This document shows, in pieces, positions 8,926 to 17,740 of a stretch of DNA of 64,000 bases (position 1 is its first letter; the number at the start of each line of letters is the position of its first letter). The stretch is from Halobaculum sp. CBA1158 (GTDB lineage: Archaea > Halobacteriota > Halobacteria > Halobacteriales > Haloferacaceae). The notes below the pieces were generated by a model. The model made no database searches, had not been told where the DNA came from, and saw only the letters and a program-made list of their open reading frames with translations. Made by a program: the position numbers and the translations under genes. The stretch is taken from positions 2,666,001-2,730,000 of the forward strand of contig NZ_CP090371.1 of the NCBI RefSeq assembly GCF_021431925.1, written 5' to 3'.

Positions 8926-9281
8926 GTACGGGTCTCGCCCGTGCGCGGTGGTAAGTCTTGCCAAGCAGACCCGGCAGAATCGCCCGCAAGCGCCCCGTTA
9001 GTGGCGCTTTCGGTGGACCAGGCGAAACGAGCGTCTCGCCGGGGGCCGCCGACGGCCGCGGCCGACTGAGCCCCGCGTCGGCGAGCCACCCGTACGGCGA
9101 CTCGCGGGGAACACGTTCGTACCGGCGTATCGACGCCAACGGGGATACCCACCCGGCACCTCTATAAATCAAATAGCGCGATATAGAATGCCCGCTATCG
9201 CACGGGAATCGCTCGGTTCGACAGACTGCACGAGGGACGCTCACCCGCGGACTTTTGCCGCCGCTGGCCGATCCCGTCGGC
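8926..9281. other. 356-base spacer with an AT-rich island
   Basis: No gene is supported. Most of it is GC-rich, but 9160-9190 is strikingly AT-rich (TCTATAAATCAAATAG and onward). That island holds a strong TATA-like box at 9162-9168 and an inverted repeat ATAGCG/CGCTAT (9173-9178 and 9193-9198). An ATG at 9188 stands at leaderless distance from this TATA box, but the frame behind it soon becomes an Arg-rich shadow of the peptidase gene. The peptidase's own promoter is probably ACTTTTGC near 9250-9257. Confidence 0.6.
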
Positions 9282-10610
9282 ATGGATCTCGACGACGACA
9301 TCGCCGCGGCGGTCGGTCGCGCCTGGACCGACACCACGCCGTGGGAGTTCATCACCGATCTGACGGCGCTTGGCGGTCGGATGGGCGCGAGCGAGGGCGA
9401 GGCGCGGGCAGCCGACCTCGTCGCCGCCGCGTTCGAGGAGATCGGACTCGACCGCGTCCGGAGACAGCCGTTCGACGCGACCGAGTGGCGACGCGGCGAG
9501 ACGACGCTGCGGCTCACCGCGCCCGCCGATCGCACGTTCGACGCCATCGCGCTGCCGTACAGCCCCGCGGGCGAGGCGTCGGGCGAACTCGTCGACGTGG
9601 GATACGGTACACCGGCGGAGATCGACGAGACGGACGTGGACGGGAAGATCGCCGTCGCCTCGACGACGACGCCGGGCGACTCGCGGTTCGTCCACCGGAT
9701 GGAGAAGTTCGGCACCGCCGCCGAGGCGGGCGCGGAGGCGTTCGTCTTCGTCAACCACGTGCCCGGACAGCTGCCGCCGACCGGGTCGCTCACCTTCGGC
9801 GAGGAGGCGGCGATCCCGGCGGTCGGCGTGAGCGCGGAGACGGGCGCGTGGCTCACCGAGTACGCCAGCGAGGGCGGGGAGGCCGACCTGTCGGTCGACG
9901 CCGAGACCGTGCAGGGGGAGTCACAGAACGTCCTCGCGCGGACGGGTCCCGAGACCGACGAGTCCGTGCTCGTGGTCGCACACTACGACGGCCACGACAT
10001 CGCGGAGGGCGCGCTTGACAACGGCTGCGGGATCGCGACGCTGCTGGCGACCGCGCGGGTGCTCGCCGCCGCCGACCCCGACATCGGCGTCCGGTTCGCC
10101 GCCGTCGGCTGCGAGGAGACGGGGCTGCTCGGCTCCGAACACCTCGCGGCGACGACCGACCTGGACGGAGTGAAGGCCGTCGTCAACCTCGACGGAGCCG
10201 GCCGGTTTCGCGACCTCGTCGCGATGACGCACACCTCCGAGGCGACCGCCGGGGTCGCCGATCGCGTGAGCGACGAGACGCGACATCCGATCGAGGTGCG
10301 CGAGGAGCCGCACCCGTTCTCCGACCAGTGGCCGTTCGTCCGCCGGGGCGTGCCCGCGCTGCAGTTACACTCCGACTCCGGCGAGCGCGGGCGGGGATGG
10401 GGTCACACCCACGCCGACACCCGCGACAAGGTGGACGACCGGTGCATCCGCGAACACGGTGCGCTGGCGGCGCTGTCGATCCGGGAACTGGCCGACGAGT
10501 CGACCGAGGTGCCGTCGCTCGACGAGTACGAACTGGAGGCGGCGTTCCGGGAGGCCGACTTCGAGCCGGGGATGAAGGCCGCTGGGCTGTGGCCCGAGGA
10601 TTGGGCGTGA
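9282..10610 (+). CDS. M28 family zinc aminopeptidase
   Basis: 442 aa. Predicted co-catalytic two-zinc exopeptidase. The M28 ligands are visible in order: His/Asp in VVAHYDGHD, bridging Asp with Asn in GALDNGCG, Glu-Glu in VGCEETGLLGSE, Asp in VNLDGAG, and the final His in LQLHSDS or WGHTHADT. A PA-like insert (about residues 105-195) precedes the zinc domain. There is no signal peptide, so it is likely cytoplasmic. Start at 9282 gives MDLDDDIAAAVG and lies 25-31 bases after ACTTTTGC; a frame opening 27 bases earlier is less likely. It runs convergently into truA with 7 bases between stops. Confidence 0.88.
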   Translation: MDLDDDIAAAVGRAWTDTTPWEFITDLTALGGRMGASEGEARAADLVAAAFEEIGLDRVRRQPFDATEWRRGETTLRLTAPADRTFDAIALPYSPAGEASGELVDVGYGTPAEIDETDVDGKIAVASTTTPGDSRFVHRMEKFGTAAEAGAEAFVFVNHVPGQLPPTGSLTFGEEAAIPAVGVSAETGAWLTEYASEGGEADLSVDAETVQGESQNVLARTGPETDESVLVVAHYDGHDIAEGALDNGCGIATLLATARVLAAADPDIGVRFAAVGCEETGLLGSEHLAATTDLDGVKAVVNLDGAGRFRDLVAMTHTSEATAGVADRVSDETRHPIEVREEPHPFSDQWPFVRRGVPALQLHSDSGERGRGWGHTHADTRDKVDDRCIREHGALAALSIRELADESTEVPSLDEYELEAAFREADFEPGMKAAGLWPEDWA

Positions 10611-10617
10611 GCGCTCG

Positions 10618-11517
10618 TCACTCAGACGCCGCGGCGAGCACGTCGTCGAACACCCGGACGCGGGCCAGCGCGTCGACGCGACGCTCGGAGAACACCTCGC
10701 GGAGCGTCGCAACCGCCACGGGGTCGGGCTCGAACGCGACGCCCGGATAGGAGACGTCCGCGAGCACGAGCGGGTCCGGGGCCGCGGCCGCGACGCCGCG
10801 GGGCCCCGAGACTGGTTCGTCCCCGAGCACCTCGGCGATCCGGTCGAGGTCGGCGTCGCCGACGGCGACGCCCCTGACGACCGTCGCGATCCGGCGAACG
10901 CACTCGCGGGGGAAGCCGCCGGCGGCCACCGTGAGCGTGAGGAACTCGTCGCCGGCGCGGTCATCAGCGTCGCCTTCGACCCGATCACCGACGCGGTCGC
11001 CGGCGGCCGCGTCGTCGGACGCGACCGACACCGACAGATCGCGGCGCGTGTTCGGCCCGCGCGGGTCGCTCGTGAGGTTGTGCACGTCGTGCTCGCCCGA
11101 CAGCGCCGCGGCGGCGTCGCGGGCGCGGTCGCGGTCGGCCTCGGGCGCGTGGAGGTGATACCGGTACGTCCGGCGGGCCGCGTCGTGGGTCGCGTGGAAC
11201 TCCGGGTGTACGTCCGCGCTGGCCCACACCCGAACGCCCGCGGGGAGTTCGCTGGAGAAGGCGCGTGGCGTGAGCCAGTCGGGCGCGTCGAACGCGACCG
11301 TCTGGCGCACCGCGGAGACGCCGCGGTCGGTGCGGCCGGCGGCGGCGTAGCCGGGCGGGGTGTCACGGCCGCCGCCGCCCGCGTCGCGGTCGACCACGTC
11401 CAGAGCCGCAAGCGCGTCCAGGAGCGCGTCCTCGGCGGTCGGCACGTCGGGCTGGCGCTGGAAGCCGAAGAAGGGCCGGCCGTCGTAGGCGACGCGGTAC
11501 GCCCGACGGGTCGCCAT
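10618..11517 (-). CDS. truA: tRNA pseudouridine(38-40) synthase
   Basis: 299 aa. Isomerises uridines 38-40 in the anticodon stem-loop of tRNAs. The N-terminus YRVAYDGRPFFGFQRQ and the catalytic Asp in AAAGRTDRGVSAVRQT (about residue 63) are diagnostic. The C-terminal half has LTVAAGGFPRECVRRI, the usual TruA helix. A Gly/Asp/Ala insertion near residues 165-185 is a haloarchaeal feature. Its ATG overlaps the hisS stop by one base (TAATG), so it is translated from the hisS transcript. A much longer continuous frame runs upstream in this phase through hisS but is a shadow. Confidence 0.94.
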   Translation of the reverse strand: MATRRAYRVAYDGRPFFGFQRQPDVPTAEDALLDALAALDVVDRDAGGGGRDTPPGYAAAGRTDRGVSAVRQTVAFDAPDWLTPRAFSSELPAGVRVWASADVHPEFHATHDAARRTYRYHLHAPEADRDRARDAAAALSGEHDVHNLTSDPRGPNTRRDLSVSVASDDAAAGDRVGDRVEGDADDRAGDEFLTLTVAAGGFPRECVRRIATVVRGVAVGDADLDRIAEVLGDEPVSGPRGVAAAAPDPLVLADVSYPGVAFEPDPVAVATLREVFSERRVDALARVRVFDDVLAAASE

Positions 11518-12833
11518 TACGCGAAGTCGTCGAACGTCGGTCGGTCGAGTTCGCCCGGGAACTCGTCGACGGGCGCGGTCGTCTGGTCGCCGGAGGCCAT
11601 GTCCTTCACCGTCACCTCGTCGTTCGCGAGGTCCTGCTCGCCGGCGACGACGACCGTCTCGGCGTTGATCGAGTCGGCGTAGTTGAGCTGCGCGCCGAAG
11701 CTCCGGCCTGAGACGTCCGTCTCGACGACGTGACCCCGGGCCCGGAGGTCGCGGGCGATCCGTGCGGCGACGGGACGGGTGTCGCCGACCTGGAGGACGT
11801 AGTAGTCCGTCGAGACGGCGGCCTCGGGGGCGACGCCGGCGCGCTCGAGGAGGAGGCCGAGCGTGGCGTGCCCGGGCGCGACGCCGACGGCGGGGGTGGG
11901 CTGGCCGCCGAACTCCTCGATGAGGTCGTCGTAGCGGCCGCCGCCGAACACGGAGCGGCCGACCTCGCCGGTCGCGTCGAAGCACTCGAACACCGCGCCG
12001 GTGTAGTAGTCGAGCCCGCGAGCGGTTCGCAACGAGAGGTCGCAGTACTCGCCGACCCCGAAGTCGTCGGCCGCCGCGAGCACCGCGCGGAGGTTGTCGA
12101 CGGCCTCGGCGAGCTCCTCGCTGGCGGGCGCGAAGTCGGCGAGTTCCCCGAGGTTCGCGGGGTCGTCGACGCCGAGGAGGTCGTCGAACTCCCGGGCCTG
12201 GTCGTACGCGAGACCGGCGTCGTGCAGCAGGTCGAGATACTCGTTCTCGTCGACCTTCTCGGACTTGTCGACCGCGCGGATCGCCGCCGTCACGTCCACG
12301 TCCGCCTCGAACGACCGCAGCAGCGATCCGAGGATGTCGCGGTGGCTGACGCGGAACTCGAAGTCGTCGCCCGCGAGGCCCAGTTCCCGCAGCGCGTCGG
12401 CGGCGGTCGCGAGCACCTCGGCGTCGGCCGCCGGCTCCGACGAGCCGAAGACGTCGATGTTCGTCTGGTGGAACTCCCGGAAGCGGCCCTGCTGGACCGC
12501 CTCGTAGCGCCAGAACGGTCGCGTCGATACCCACTTCACGGGCTTGGACAGCTCCTGGGCCTTCGCGGCGTACATCCGCGCCACCGTCGGGGTGAGCTCC
12601 GGCGCGAGCGTCACGTGGCGGCCGCCGTGGTCCTCGAAGGCGTACAGCTCGTCGACGATGTCGTCGCCGGACTTGTCGGTCCACATCTCCGCCGGCTCCA
12701 GTCGCGGCGTGTCGATCTCGCGGAAGCCGTACCGCCGGGCGACCGACTCCAGCGTGTCGGTCACCTCCCGGCGGACGGCCATCTCGGGGGGGTAGAAATC
12801 GCGGAACCCCTTCAGGCGCTCGTAGGTGGGCAT
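11517..12833 (-). CDS. hisS: Histidyl-tRNA synthetase
   Basis: 438 aa, class II synthetase charging tRNA-His. Motif 1 region RLKGFRDFYPPEM, then TPTVARMYA, motif 2 REFHQTNIDVFG, the histidine A motif around ARGLDYYTGAVFECFD, motif 3 near APGHATLGLL, and a C-terminal anticodon domain (TDYYVLQVGDTRPVAARI). First gene of a hisS-truA operon. A TATA-like box GTTAAAC sits 26-32 bases before the ATG. Confidence 0.96.
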   Translation of the reverse strand: MPTYERLKGFRDFYPPEMAVRREVTDTLESVARRYGFREIDTPRLEPAEMWTDKSGDDIVDELYAFEDHGGRHVTLAPELTPTVARMYAAKAQELSKPVKWVSTRPFWRYEAVQQGRFREFHQTNIDVFGSSEPAADAEVLATAADALRELGLAGDDFEFRVSHRDILGSLLRSFEADVDVTAAIRAVDKSEKVDENEYLDLLHDAGLAYDQAREFDDLLGVDDPANLGELADFAPASEELAEAVDNLRAVLAAADDFGVGEYCDLSLRTARGLDYYTGAVFECFDATGEVGRSVFGGGRYDDLIEEFGGQPTPAVGVAPGHATLGLLLERAGVAPEAAVSTDYYVLQVGDTRPVAARIARDLRARGHVVETDVSGRSFGAQLNYADSINAETVVVAGEQDLANDEVTVKDMASGDQTTAPVDEFPGELDRPTFDDFA

Positions 12834-12857
12834 TACCGACCATGTATCGCGTCCGGG

Positions 12858-12865
12858 AGTTTAAC
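12858..12865 (-). promoter_or_regulatory. TATA-like box of the hisS-truA operon
   Basis: GGTTAAAC on the minus strand, 25-32 bases before the hisS ATG, gives leaderless spacing. Confidence 0.5.
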
Positions 12866-12907
12866 CCCGTGGTTCCGCTCGGGGGCACCGCGGGTCGACG
12901 GGGGCGG

Positions 12908-13798
12908 TCACACCGCCAGCAGGCCGACGCCGACGACCGCGAGCGCGGCGGCGACGAGGCGGGTCCCGAGCCGTCGTTCGCCGAGGAGCACCCCGCCGAG
13001 CAGGACGGCGACGACCGCCTGCGTGTTCACGACCGGCGAGGCGACGCTGGCCGGGAGCAGCGAGAAGGCGACCGAGGTGAGGTGTTCGGCCGTCGCGACG
13101 AGGAGGCCGAGCGCGATGAACGTCGTCGCCGGCGGTGTCGCCCGGTCGCCCGGCCAGTCGCGGGCGGCCAACGGGAGGAGGACGAGTAGGACGCCGCCGA
13201 GCACGACCACGACCAGCGCCTCCGGCGGCAGTCCCACGCCGTCGAGGACGGCCCGCTTGGACACGTCGCCGACGGCGTACGCGCCCGCCGACAGCAACGC
13301 CAACTGGGCGGGCCGGACCGTCACCGCCCGTCGGAGCGGCTCGGTCGGGTCGCCGCCGCGGTAGTTGGCGACGTACACCGCGACCGTGACGACGGCGATG
13401 CCGACGAACGCCAGCGCCGGGAGGTCGGCACCGAGCAGCAACAACTCCAGGGGAAGCACGAACGCGGGGACGACCTTGTTGATCGGCGTGACGTACGACA
13501 CCTCGCCGAGCGCGAGCGCGTTCACGAACAGGACGAATCCGACGCCGACGCCCAGCACCGACCCCACGAGCGCGAGCGACCCGCCGAGGCCCAGCGTCGC
13601 CGGCGTTGGCACGTCACCCGGAGAGAGCCGCGACAGCGCGACCGGCGCGTACCACGCCAGCGCGCAGGCGTTCACGAGGACGGTGAGCACCGTCGCGGGA
13701 ACGCCGGCGACGTAGCGCTTCAGCGCGAACAGATAGACGCCCCACAGCACCGCGGCCGCGACGGCGACGGCGATGCCGGGGGCGACGAGTGCGGACAC
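12908..13798 (-). CDS. EamA/DMT-superfamily permease
   Basis: 296 aa, almost entirely hydrophobic, about ten membrane helices arranged as two EamA repeats (VAVAAAVLWGVYLFALKRY at the start, and LALLSAGAYAVGDVSKRAVL opening the second half). The family exports or imports metabolites such as amino acids, sugars or purines; the substrate cannot be inferred. Convergent neighbours and separate spacing suggest a single-gene transcript, with a TTTTC box near 13825. Confidence 0.85.
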   Translation of the reverse strand: MSALVAPGIAVAVAAAVLWGVYLFALKRYVAGVPATVLTVLVNACALAWYAPVALSRLSPGDVPTPATLGLGGSLALVGSVLGVGVGFVLFVNALALGEVSYVTPINKVVPAFVLPLELLLLGADLPALAFVGIAVVTVAVYVANYRGGDPTEPLRRAVTVRPAQLALLSAGAYAVGDVSKRAVLDGVGLPPEALVVVVLGGVLLVLLPLAARDWPGDRATPPATTFIALGLLVATAEHLTSVAFSLLPASVASPVVNTQAVVAVLLGGVLLGERRLGTRLVAAALAVVGVGLLAV

Positions 13799-13904
13799 GC
13801 TGACCGCTCGGCGGTCGGGGGTGAAAACGCCGCGGATGTGCGCCGTCGAGCGCCGTCCCTCGGCCGCGGTCCGCCGGCCGTCTCAGCACAGTCCGACGGC
13901 CGTC

Positions 13905-14495
13905 TCAACGCGTCCCGCGCACGTACGTCTGTTCGTGTTCGGGGAACACCTCGCGGACGGCGTCGTCGCCCGCCTCCTCTCGGAGGAGCGCGCGGAGTTC
14001 GCCCTCGTAGTCGGCCTTGGGCACCTCCTCGGAGGGACCCGACTCCACGTCGAGGGTGGCGTCGACGAGGCGGTCGACCGCGCCGCGGCCGAACCCGGAG
14101 AGCGGGGAGATGTAGTCGATCTCGTGGCGGTCCTCCAGGCTCTGGGCGAACGCGCGCGAGACGCTCGGAACGCGATCGTCGCGGCGGGTGCCGTCGGCGA
14201 CGGCGTCAACGTCGCGCTCGGCGACCGACTCCAGGGCGTGCTCGTGGACGAGTTGGATGCCGTTGCGGGGGAAGCCGTCCTCGCGCATCGTCTCGACGGC
14301 CTCGCGAGCCACTTCGGGGTCGAGTTCGTTGGTGTCGAACGGGAATCCCAGCGCCTCGGCCGCCTCGCGGGCGTGCTCGTGGTCGTCGGTGACGCCGAAG
14401 TGCGTCGTCACCAGCGTCACGTCGTAGAAGCGATCGAGGACGAGCGCGGCGAGCGAGGAGTCCTTCCCGCCGCTGTAACACAGTGCCAGTTCCAC
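13905..14495 (-). CDS. PP-loop ATPase, asparagine-synthase-like
   Basis: 196 aa. SGGKDSSLAAL at residues 8-18 is the PP-loop that binds ATP in N-type pyrophosphatases. The rest resembles the alpha hydrolase fold of DUF7411/asparagine-synthase-like archaeal proteins, a group that includes tRNA and diphthamide modification enzymes. Conserved-looking later motifs are GTRRDDRVPSVSR and ISPLSGFGRGAVD. It follows the PDCD5 gene after 7 bases, so it is probably co-transcribed with it and S19e, hinting at a translation-linked job. The actual substrate is unknown. Confidence 0.8.
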   Translation of the reverse strand: MELALCYSGGKDSSLAALVLDRFYDVTLVTTHFGVTDDHEHAREAAEALGFPFDTNELDPEVAREAVETMREDGFPRNGIQLVHEHALESVAERDVDAVADGTRRDDRVPSVSRAFAQSLEDRHEIDYISPLSGFGRGAVDRLVDATLDVESGPSEEVPKADYEGELRALLREEAGDDAVREVFPEHEQTYVRGTR

Positions 14496-14502
14496 GCGTG
14501 CG

Positions 14503-14856
14503 TCAGCGACGACGGATGTCGAAGCTCTTCTGGTCGGGCTGCAGCTCCCGCAGCAGCTCCTTCATCTGGTCCTCGTCGATGCGGCCGTTCACGCGACCGC
14601 TCTTCGCCAGCGCCGTCACCTGCTGTTTCACCTTCGCGGCGAACTCGGGCTTGCTCATCTCGACGGCGTTGAGCCGCTGGCGCGCGCCGTCGGTGAGGTG
14701 CTGCTTGAGCAGCGCCTCCTGCTGGCGCTCGGCCTGCTCCTGGGCGGCCTGCTGTGCCTCTTGATCCTGCCCCTGTCCCTGGGCCTGCTCCTGGAGCTCC
14801 TGCATCTTCTGCTCGCGCAGTTCCTCTAGTCGCTCGTCGTCGGGTGTGTCGCCCAT
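14503..14856 (-). CDS. PDCD5/TFAR19 family DNA-binding protein
   Basis: 117 aa. It begins with a long charged helix rich in Gln and Glu, followed by the three-helix core [36 protein letters not shown]. It ends in ITEDQ-like [15 protein letters not shown] and KSFDIRRR, as usual for archaeal PDCD5. The family binds DNA weakly and is linked to ribosomal protein genes in archaea; its function is poorly defined. It sits between rps19e upstream and the PP-loop gene downstream. A TATA-like GTTTTGAG lies about 30 bases before its ATG, so it may also have its own transcript. Confidence 0.92.
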   Translation of the reverse strand: MGDTPDDERLEELREQKMQELQEQAQGQGQDQEAQQAAQEQAERQQEALLKQHLTDGARQRLNAVEMSKPEFAAKVKQQVTALAKSGRVNGRIDEDQMKELLRELQPDQKSFDIRRR

Positions 14857-14883
14857 GTCGGATGGAAGTTGCCCGCGAGCGCT

Positions 14884-14891
14884 CAAAACGA
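14884..14891 (-). promoter_or_regulatory. TATA-like box of the PDCD5 gene
   Basis: GTTTTGAG on the minus strand, 28-35 bases before the ATG at 14856, suggests a promoter in addition to read-through from rps19e. Confidence 0.4.
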
Positions 14892-14990
14892 TTGTGGGTG
14901 GGCGCGCTCGGGGCTCGCGGGGGCGGTCCGACGCGGACGGAGAGAACGGCGAGAACGGTCGACCGAACGGTCGGACGGCCGGACGGCCGC

Positions 14991-15446
14991 TCAGGCGTAG
15001 CGTTCCAGCTCGGGACGGTCGAGCTCCTCGAGCACGTCGCCGGCGACATCGTCGAGGAACGCGCGCCCGTCGTCGGTGATGCGGCGGCCCTCGCCCTGTG
15101 CGGTCTCGACGAAGCCCTCCTCCTCGAGCTGCTGGAGCGCGACGCGGATGATCTTCCGGGAGCCGCCCTCGTGCTCGGGCGGGCGGACGATGTACCGGTT
15201 CGAGCCGCGCTTCGCGCCGCCGTACTCGGTGGCGAGGCGCTCGACGCCGACGGGTCCGTTGTCGGCGACCTTCCGCAGCAGCGAGGCGGCGCGACGGAAC
15301 CAGAAGTCCTCCTGCTGGGGGGGAAGCTCGCGGTCCTGGCCGGACTTGACGAACTGCACCCACTCCGGCTGCTCGATGCGATCCTCCAGTCGAGCGGCGA
15401 CCTCGTCGATGAGGTCCTCCGCCGGGACGTCGTAGAGGGTAACCAT
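14991..15446 (-). CDS. rps19e: 30S ribosomal protein S19e
   Basis: 151 aa. Ribosomal small-subunit protein found in archaea and eukaryotes. The signatures [35 protein letters not shown] and a winged-helix-like segment [24 protein letters not shown] are typical. Start at 15446 lies about 25-31 bases after CTTTAAA, giving a leaderless messenger. First gene of the S19e, PDCD5, PP-loop set. Confidence 0.96.
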   Translation of the reverse strand: MVTLYDVPAEDLIDEVAARLEDRIEQPEWVQFVKSGQDRELPPQQEDFWFRRAASLLRKVADNGPVGVERLATEYGGAKRGSNRYIVRPPEHEGGSRKIIRVALQQLEEEGFVETAQGEGRRITDDGRAFLDDVAGDVLEELDRPELERYA

Positions 15447-15470
15447 ACGGCCGAATTCACCGTCGTTCCG

Positions 15471-15477
15471 TTTAAAG
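15471..15477 (-). promoter_or_regulatory. TATA-like box of rps19e
   Basis: CTTTAAA on the minus strand 25-31 bases before the ATG, in GC-rich surroundings. Confidence 0.55.
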
Positions 15478-15578
15478 TCGTCGTATCACCGTCGCGGGTG
15501 TCATCCGTCCCCGGGGACCTGCAGTCGCGGACGCCGCGGCTCGCGGCCGTCGCGGCTCGCGGGCGTCGCGGCCCGTCC

Positions 15579-16607
15579 TCAGCTGACGCTGTCGGCTCCG
15601 ATCACGCTCACGACGGTTCCACCGATGATCACCGGAACCCAGTAGACGGCACCGCGATAGATGACGACAGCGCCCAGCGCCGCCGACGCCGAGATGGACA
15701 CCGACGGGAGCGCCGCGAGCACGGCGACGAGCACCGCCTCGATGCCGCCCGTACCGCCCGGCAACGGCGTGACGCCCGCGATCGCGCCCATCGGCACGAC
15801 GAACAGCATCGCCGAGAACGGGACGGGCTGGCCGATCGCCAGGAACGCGAGATACAGCGCGACCATCTGGAGCACCCAGCCGAGCGTCGAGGCCCCCAGC
15901 GAGACGGCGATCCCGGTTCGGTCGCCCGCGACGCGCTCGATCGCGCCGAAGAAGTGACCGATGCGCGACTCGACGGCCGCCTCGGTCGGCGCTGAGAACA
16001 CGGGCAGGAGGCGGGCGACCCGACGGATCGCCGGGACGAAGACGGCGATAGCGCGGTGTTCGAGCGCGTAGCGGTTGCGCCACCCGAGGTAGACGATCGC
16101 AGGGACGAGGAGCGCGAGCGCGACGACGACGCCGGTCGCGAACTGGAGACGGGTACCGAACGTCGTCTCGGTGGCGAAGTACGCCGCGCCGACGAGCGCG
16201 AGCGTGATGGAGGGAACGAAGTTGAGCGTGTCGACGCTGGCGATGGCGGCCAGCCCGCGCTCGTACTCGGTGTCCGCCACCGTCGCGATGAGCAGCGCGG
16301 TGATCGGCTCGCCTCCGGCCTGTCCGAACGGCGTGACGTTGTTGGAGAACATCGCGCCGCTGAACACGAGGAACGACCGCACGACCGAGAGCCGAATCCC
16401 GAGCACCCCGAGCACGGTTCTGAGCGCGACGGACCAGGCGACGAGCCAGCCGAGGGTCGCGAGCACGACGAACCCGACCATCTCGAGGGAGGCCCCCCGA
16501 AGCACGTCGAGGAGGTCGCCGACGCCGACGAGATACAGGAGTCCGCCGAGGACCGCGAACGCGCCGAGGAACCCGAGGACGGTAGCGCGTAGCTGGTCCG
16601 AGTCCAT
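15579..16607 (-). CDS. Flippase-like membrane protein (UPF0104/LPG synthase TM family)
   Basis: 342 aa with about eight membrane helices. The pattern FSGAMFSNNVTPFGQAGGEPI near residues 85-105 and GAIAGVTPLPGGTGGIEAVLV near the C-terminus are the two hallmark loops of the lysylphosphatidylglycerol synthase transmembrane family. Archaeal members include AglD-type proteins and putative lipid-linked sugar flippases. No catalytic domain is attached. The ATG at 16607 (MDSDQLRATVLGF) is preferred over one 30 bases upstream. The substrate is unknown. Confidence 0.82.
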   Translation of the reverse strand: MDSDQLRATVLGFLGAFAVLGGLLYLVGVGDLLDVLRGASLEMVGFVVLATLGWLVAWSVALRTVLGVLGIRLSVVRSFLVFSGAMFSNNVTPFGQAGGEPITALLIATVADTEYERGLAAIASVDTLNFVPSITLALVGAAYFATETTFGTRLQFATGVVVALALLVPAIVYLGWRNRYALEHRAIAVFVPAIRRVARLLPVFSAPTEAAVESRIGHFFGAIERVAGDRTGIAVSLGASTLGWVLQMVALYLAFLAIGQPVPFSAMLFVVPMGAIAGVTPLPGGTGGIEAVLVAVLAALPSVSISASAALGAVVIYRGAVYWVPVIIGGTVVSVIGADSVS

Positions 16608-16717
16608 GCGCCGACGGTGGGTCGGCGAGCGCTTCAAGCCTCCGAACCGCGAGTGGGCCGACGGACTGCCGTCCGGAAGGGAAACACCGTTGTCGCCGGC
16701 GGGAGAACGATCCGACG

Positions 16718-17605
16718 ATGGACGAACGCGAGGCGCTCGCGCGGCTGGCGGCGACGCTCCCGGCCGCCGGCGACGACTGCGCGGTCGTCGGCGACCGCGT
16801 GCTCACGACGGACATGCTCCACGAGGCCACGGACTTCCCCGCCGGCGTCGACCGCTACACCGCCGGCTGGCGCTCGGTCGCCGCCTCGCTGTCGGACGTG
16901 GCCGCGATGGGTGCCGACGCCGAGGCGGCCGTCGCCGCCTACGGCGCGCCGACGTTCGACCCCGACGAGGTCGCCGACTTCGTCCGCGGCGCGCGCGACG
17001 CGTGCGCGGCGGTCGACGCCGAGTACGTCGGCGGCGACCTCGACGAGCACGGGGAGTTCACGGTCGCGACGACCGCGCTCGGGGCCACGACCGACCCGGT
17101 CCGTCGGGGGGGCGCGCGCCGCGGCGACGCCGTCTGCGTCACGGGGACGTTCGGCCGGAGCGCCGCCGCCCTCCGGGCGTTCGAGGCCGGCGACGCCGAG
17201 CGCGGGAACGAGCTGTTTCGGTTCACCCCCCGCGTCGCCGCCGGCGTCGCGCTCCGCCCGTACGCGACGGCGATGATGGACTCCAGCGACGGGCTCGCGC
17301 GCTCGCTGCACCAGCTCGTCGAGGCGAGCGACGTGAGCGACCTCGGGATGGACATCACCGAGTCGTACGTTCCCGTCGACGACGCGGTGCGGGAGGAGTT
17401 CGACGACCCCGAGGAGCGCCGAGAGGCGGCGCTGTTCTTCGGCGAGGACTTCGAGCTGGTGTTCACGCTCCCGAGCGACGCCGTCGAGGACGCCCGCGAA
17501 GCCTCGCCGACGCCGATCTCGGTGATCGGAAACGTGACGTGGGACGGGATCAGGATCGACGGCGAGCCCCTCCCCGACCGCGGCTACGGACACGGCGGCG
17601 GCTGA
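16718..17605 (+). CDS. thiL: Thiamine-monophosphate kinase
   Basis: 295 aa. Phosphorylates thiamine monophosphate to the active diphosphate with ATP. DDCAVVGDRVLTTDMLHEATDF (family DDAAV-type metal-binding start), SLSDVAAMGA, CVTGTFGRSAAALRA and MDSSDGLARSLHQL are the expected AIR-synthase-fold motifs, and the late GEDFELVFT matches ThiL. Divergent from the flippase gene. Confidence 0.94.
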   Translation: MDEREALARLAATLPAAGDDCAVVGDRVLTTDMLHEATDFPAGVDRYTAGWRSVAASLSDVAAMGADAEAAVAAYGAPTFDPDEVADFVRGARDACAAVDAEYVGGDLDEHGEFTVATTALGATTDPVRRGGARRGDAVCVTGTFGRSAAALRAFEAGDAERGNELFRFTPRVAAGVALRPYATAMMDSSDGLARSLHQLVEASDVSDLGMDITESYVPVDDAVREEFDDPEERREAALFFGEDFELVFTLPSDAVEDAREASPTPISVIGNVTWDGIRIDGEPLPDRGYGHGGG

Positions 17606-17680
17606 GTCGCCGCCGGCGGCCGCGTTGGGCCGGCGGCTGCGTCGGTCGGCGGGAACTACGCAATCACCGCGACGATGGTC

Positions 17681-17740
17681 CGATCGCGGGCGACGACGAC
17701 CCGACCGCGGGCGACGACGACCCGACCGCGGACGACGACC
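17681..17740. repeat. Three tandem 21-base units between thiL and a site-2 protease
   Basis: Units start at 17681, 17702 and 17723 (the last 18 bases long) and share CGCGGGCGACGACGACC. They end at the stop codon of the minus-strand protease gene. They could be translated as GDDDPTA repeats in one frame, but no gene there is convincing. Confidence 0.7.

Noticed and set aside
9188-10018. Gene starting at the ATG after the AT-rich island
   Set aside because: After about 25 codons the product is an Arg/His/Gly-rich shadow of the M28 peptidase; no family resemblance.
10618-12888. A continuous minus-strand frame of over 750 codons covering hisS and truA
   Set aside because: Only the last 299 codons are TruA. 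The rest is Arg/Gly-rich shadow of hisS in another phase; GC near 70 percent suppresses stop codons.
17681-17740. Tandem 21-base repeats considered as a CRISPR-like array
   Set aside because: There are no unique spacers, only three units, and no cas genes in the window.
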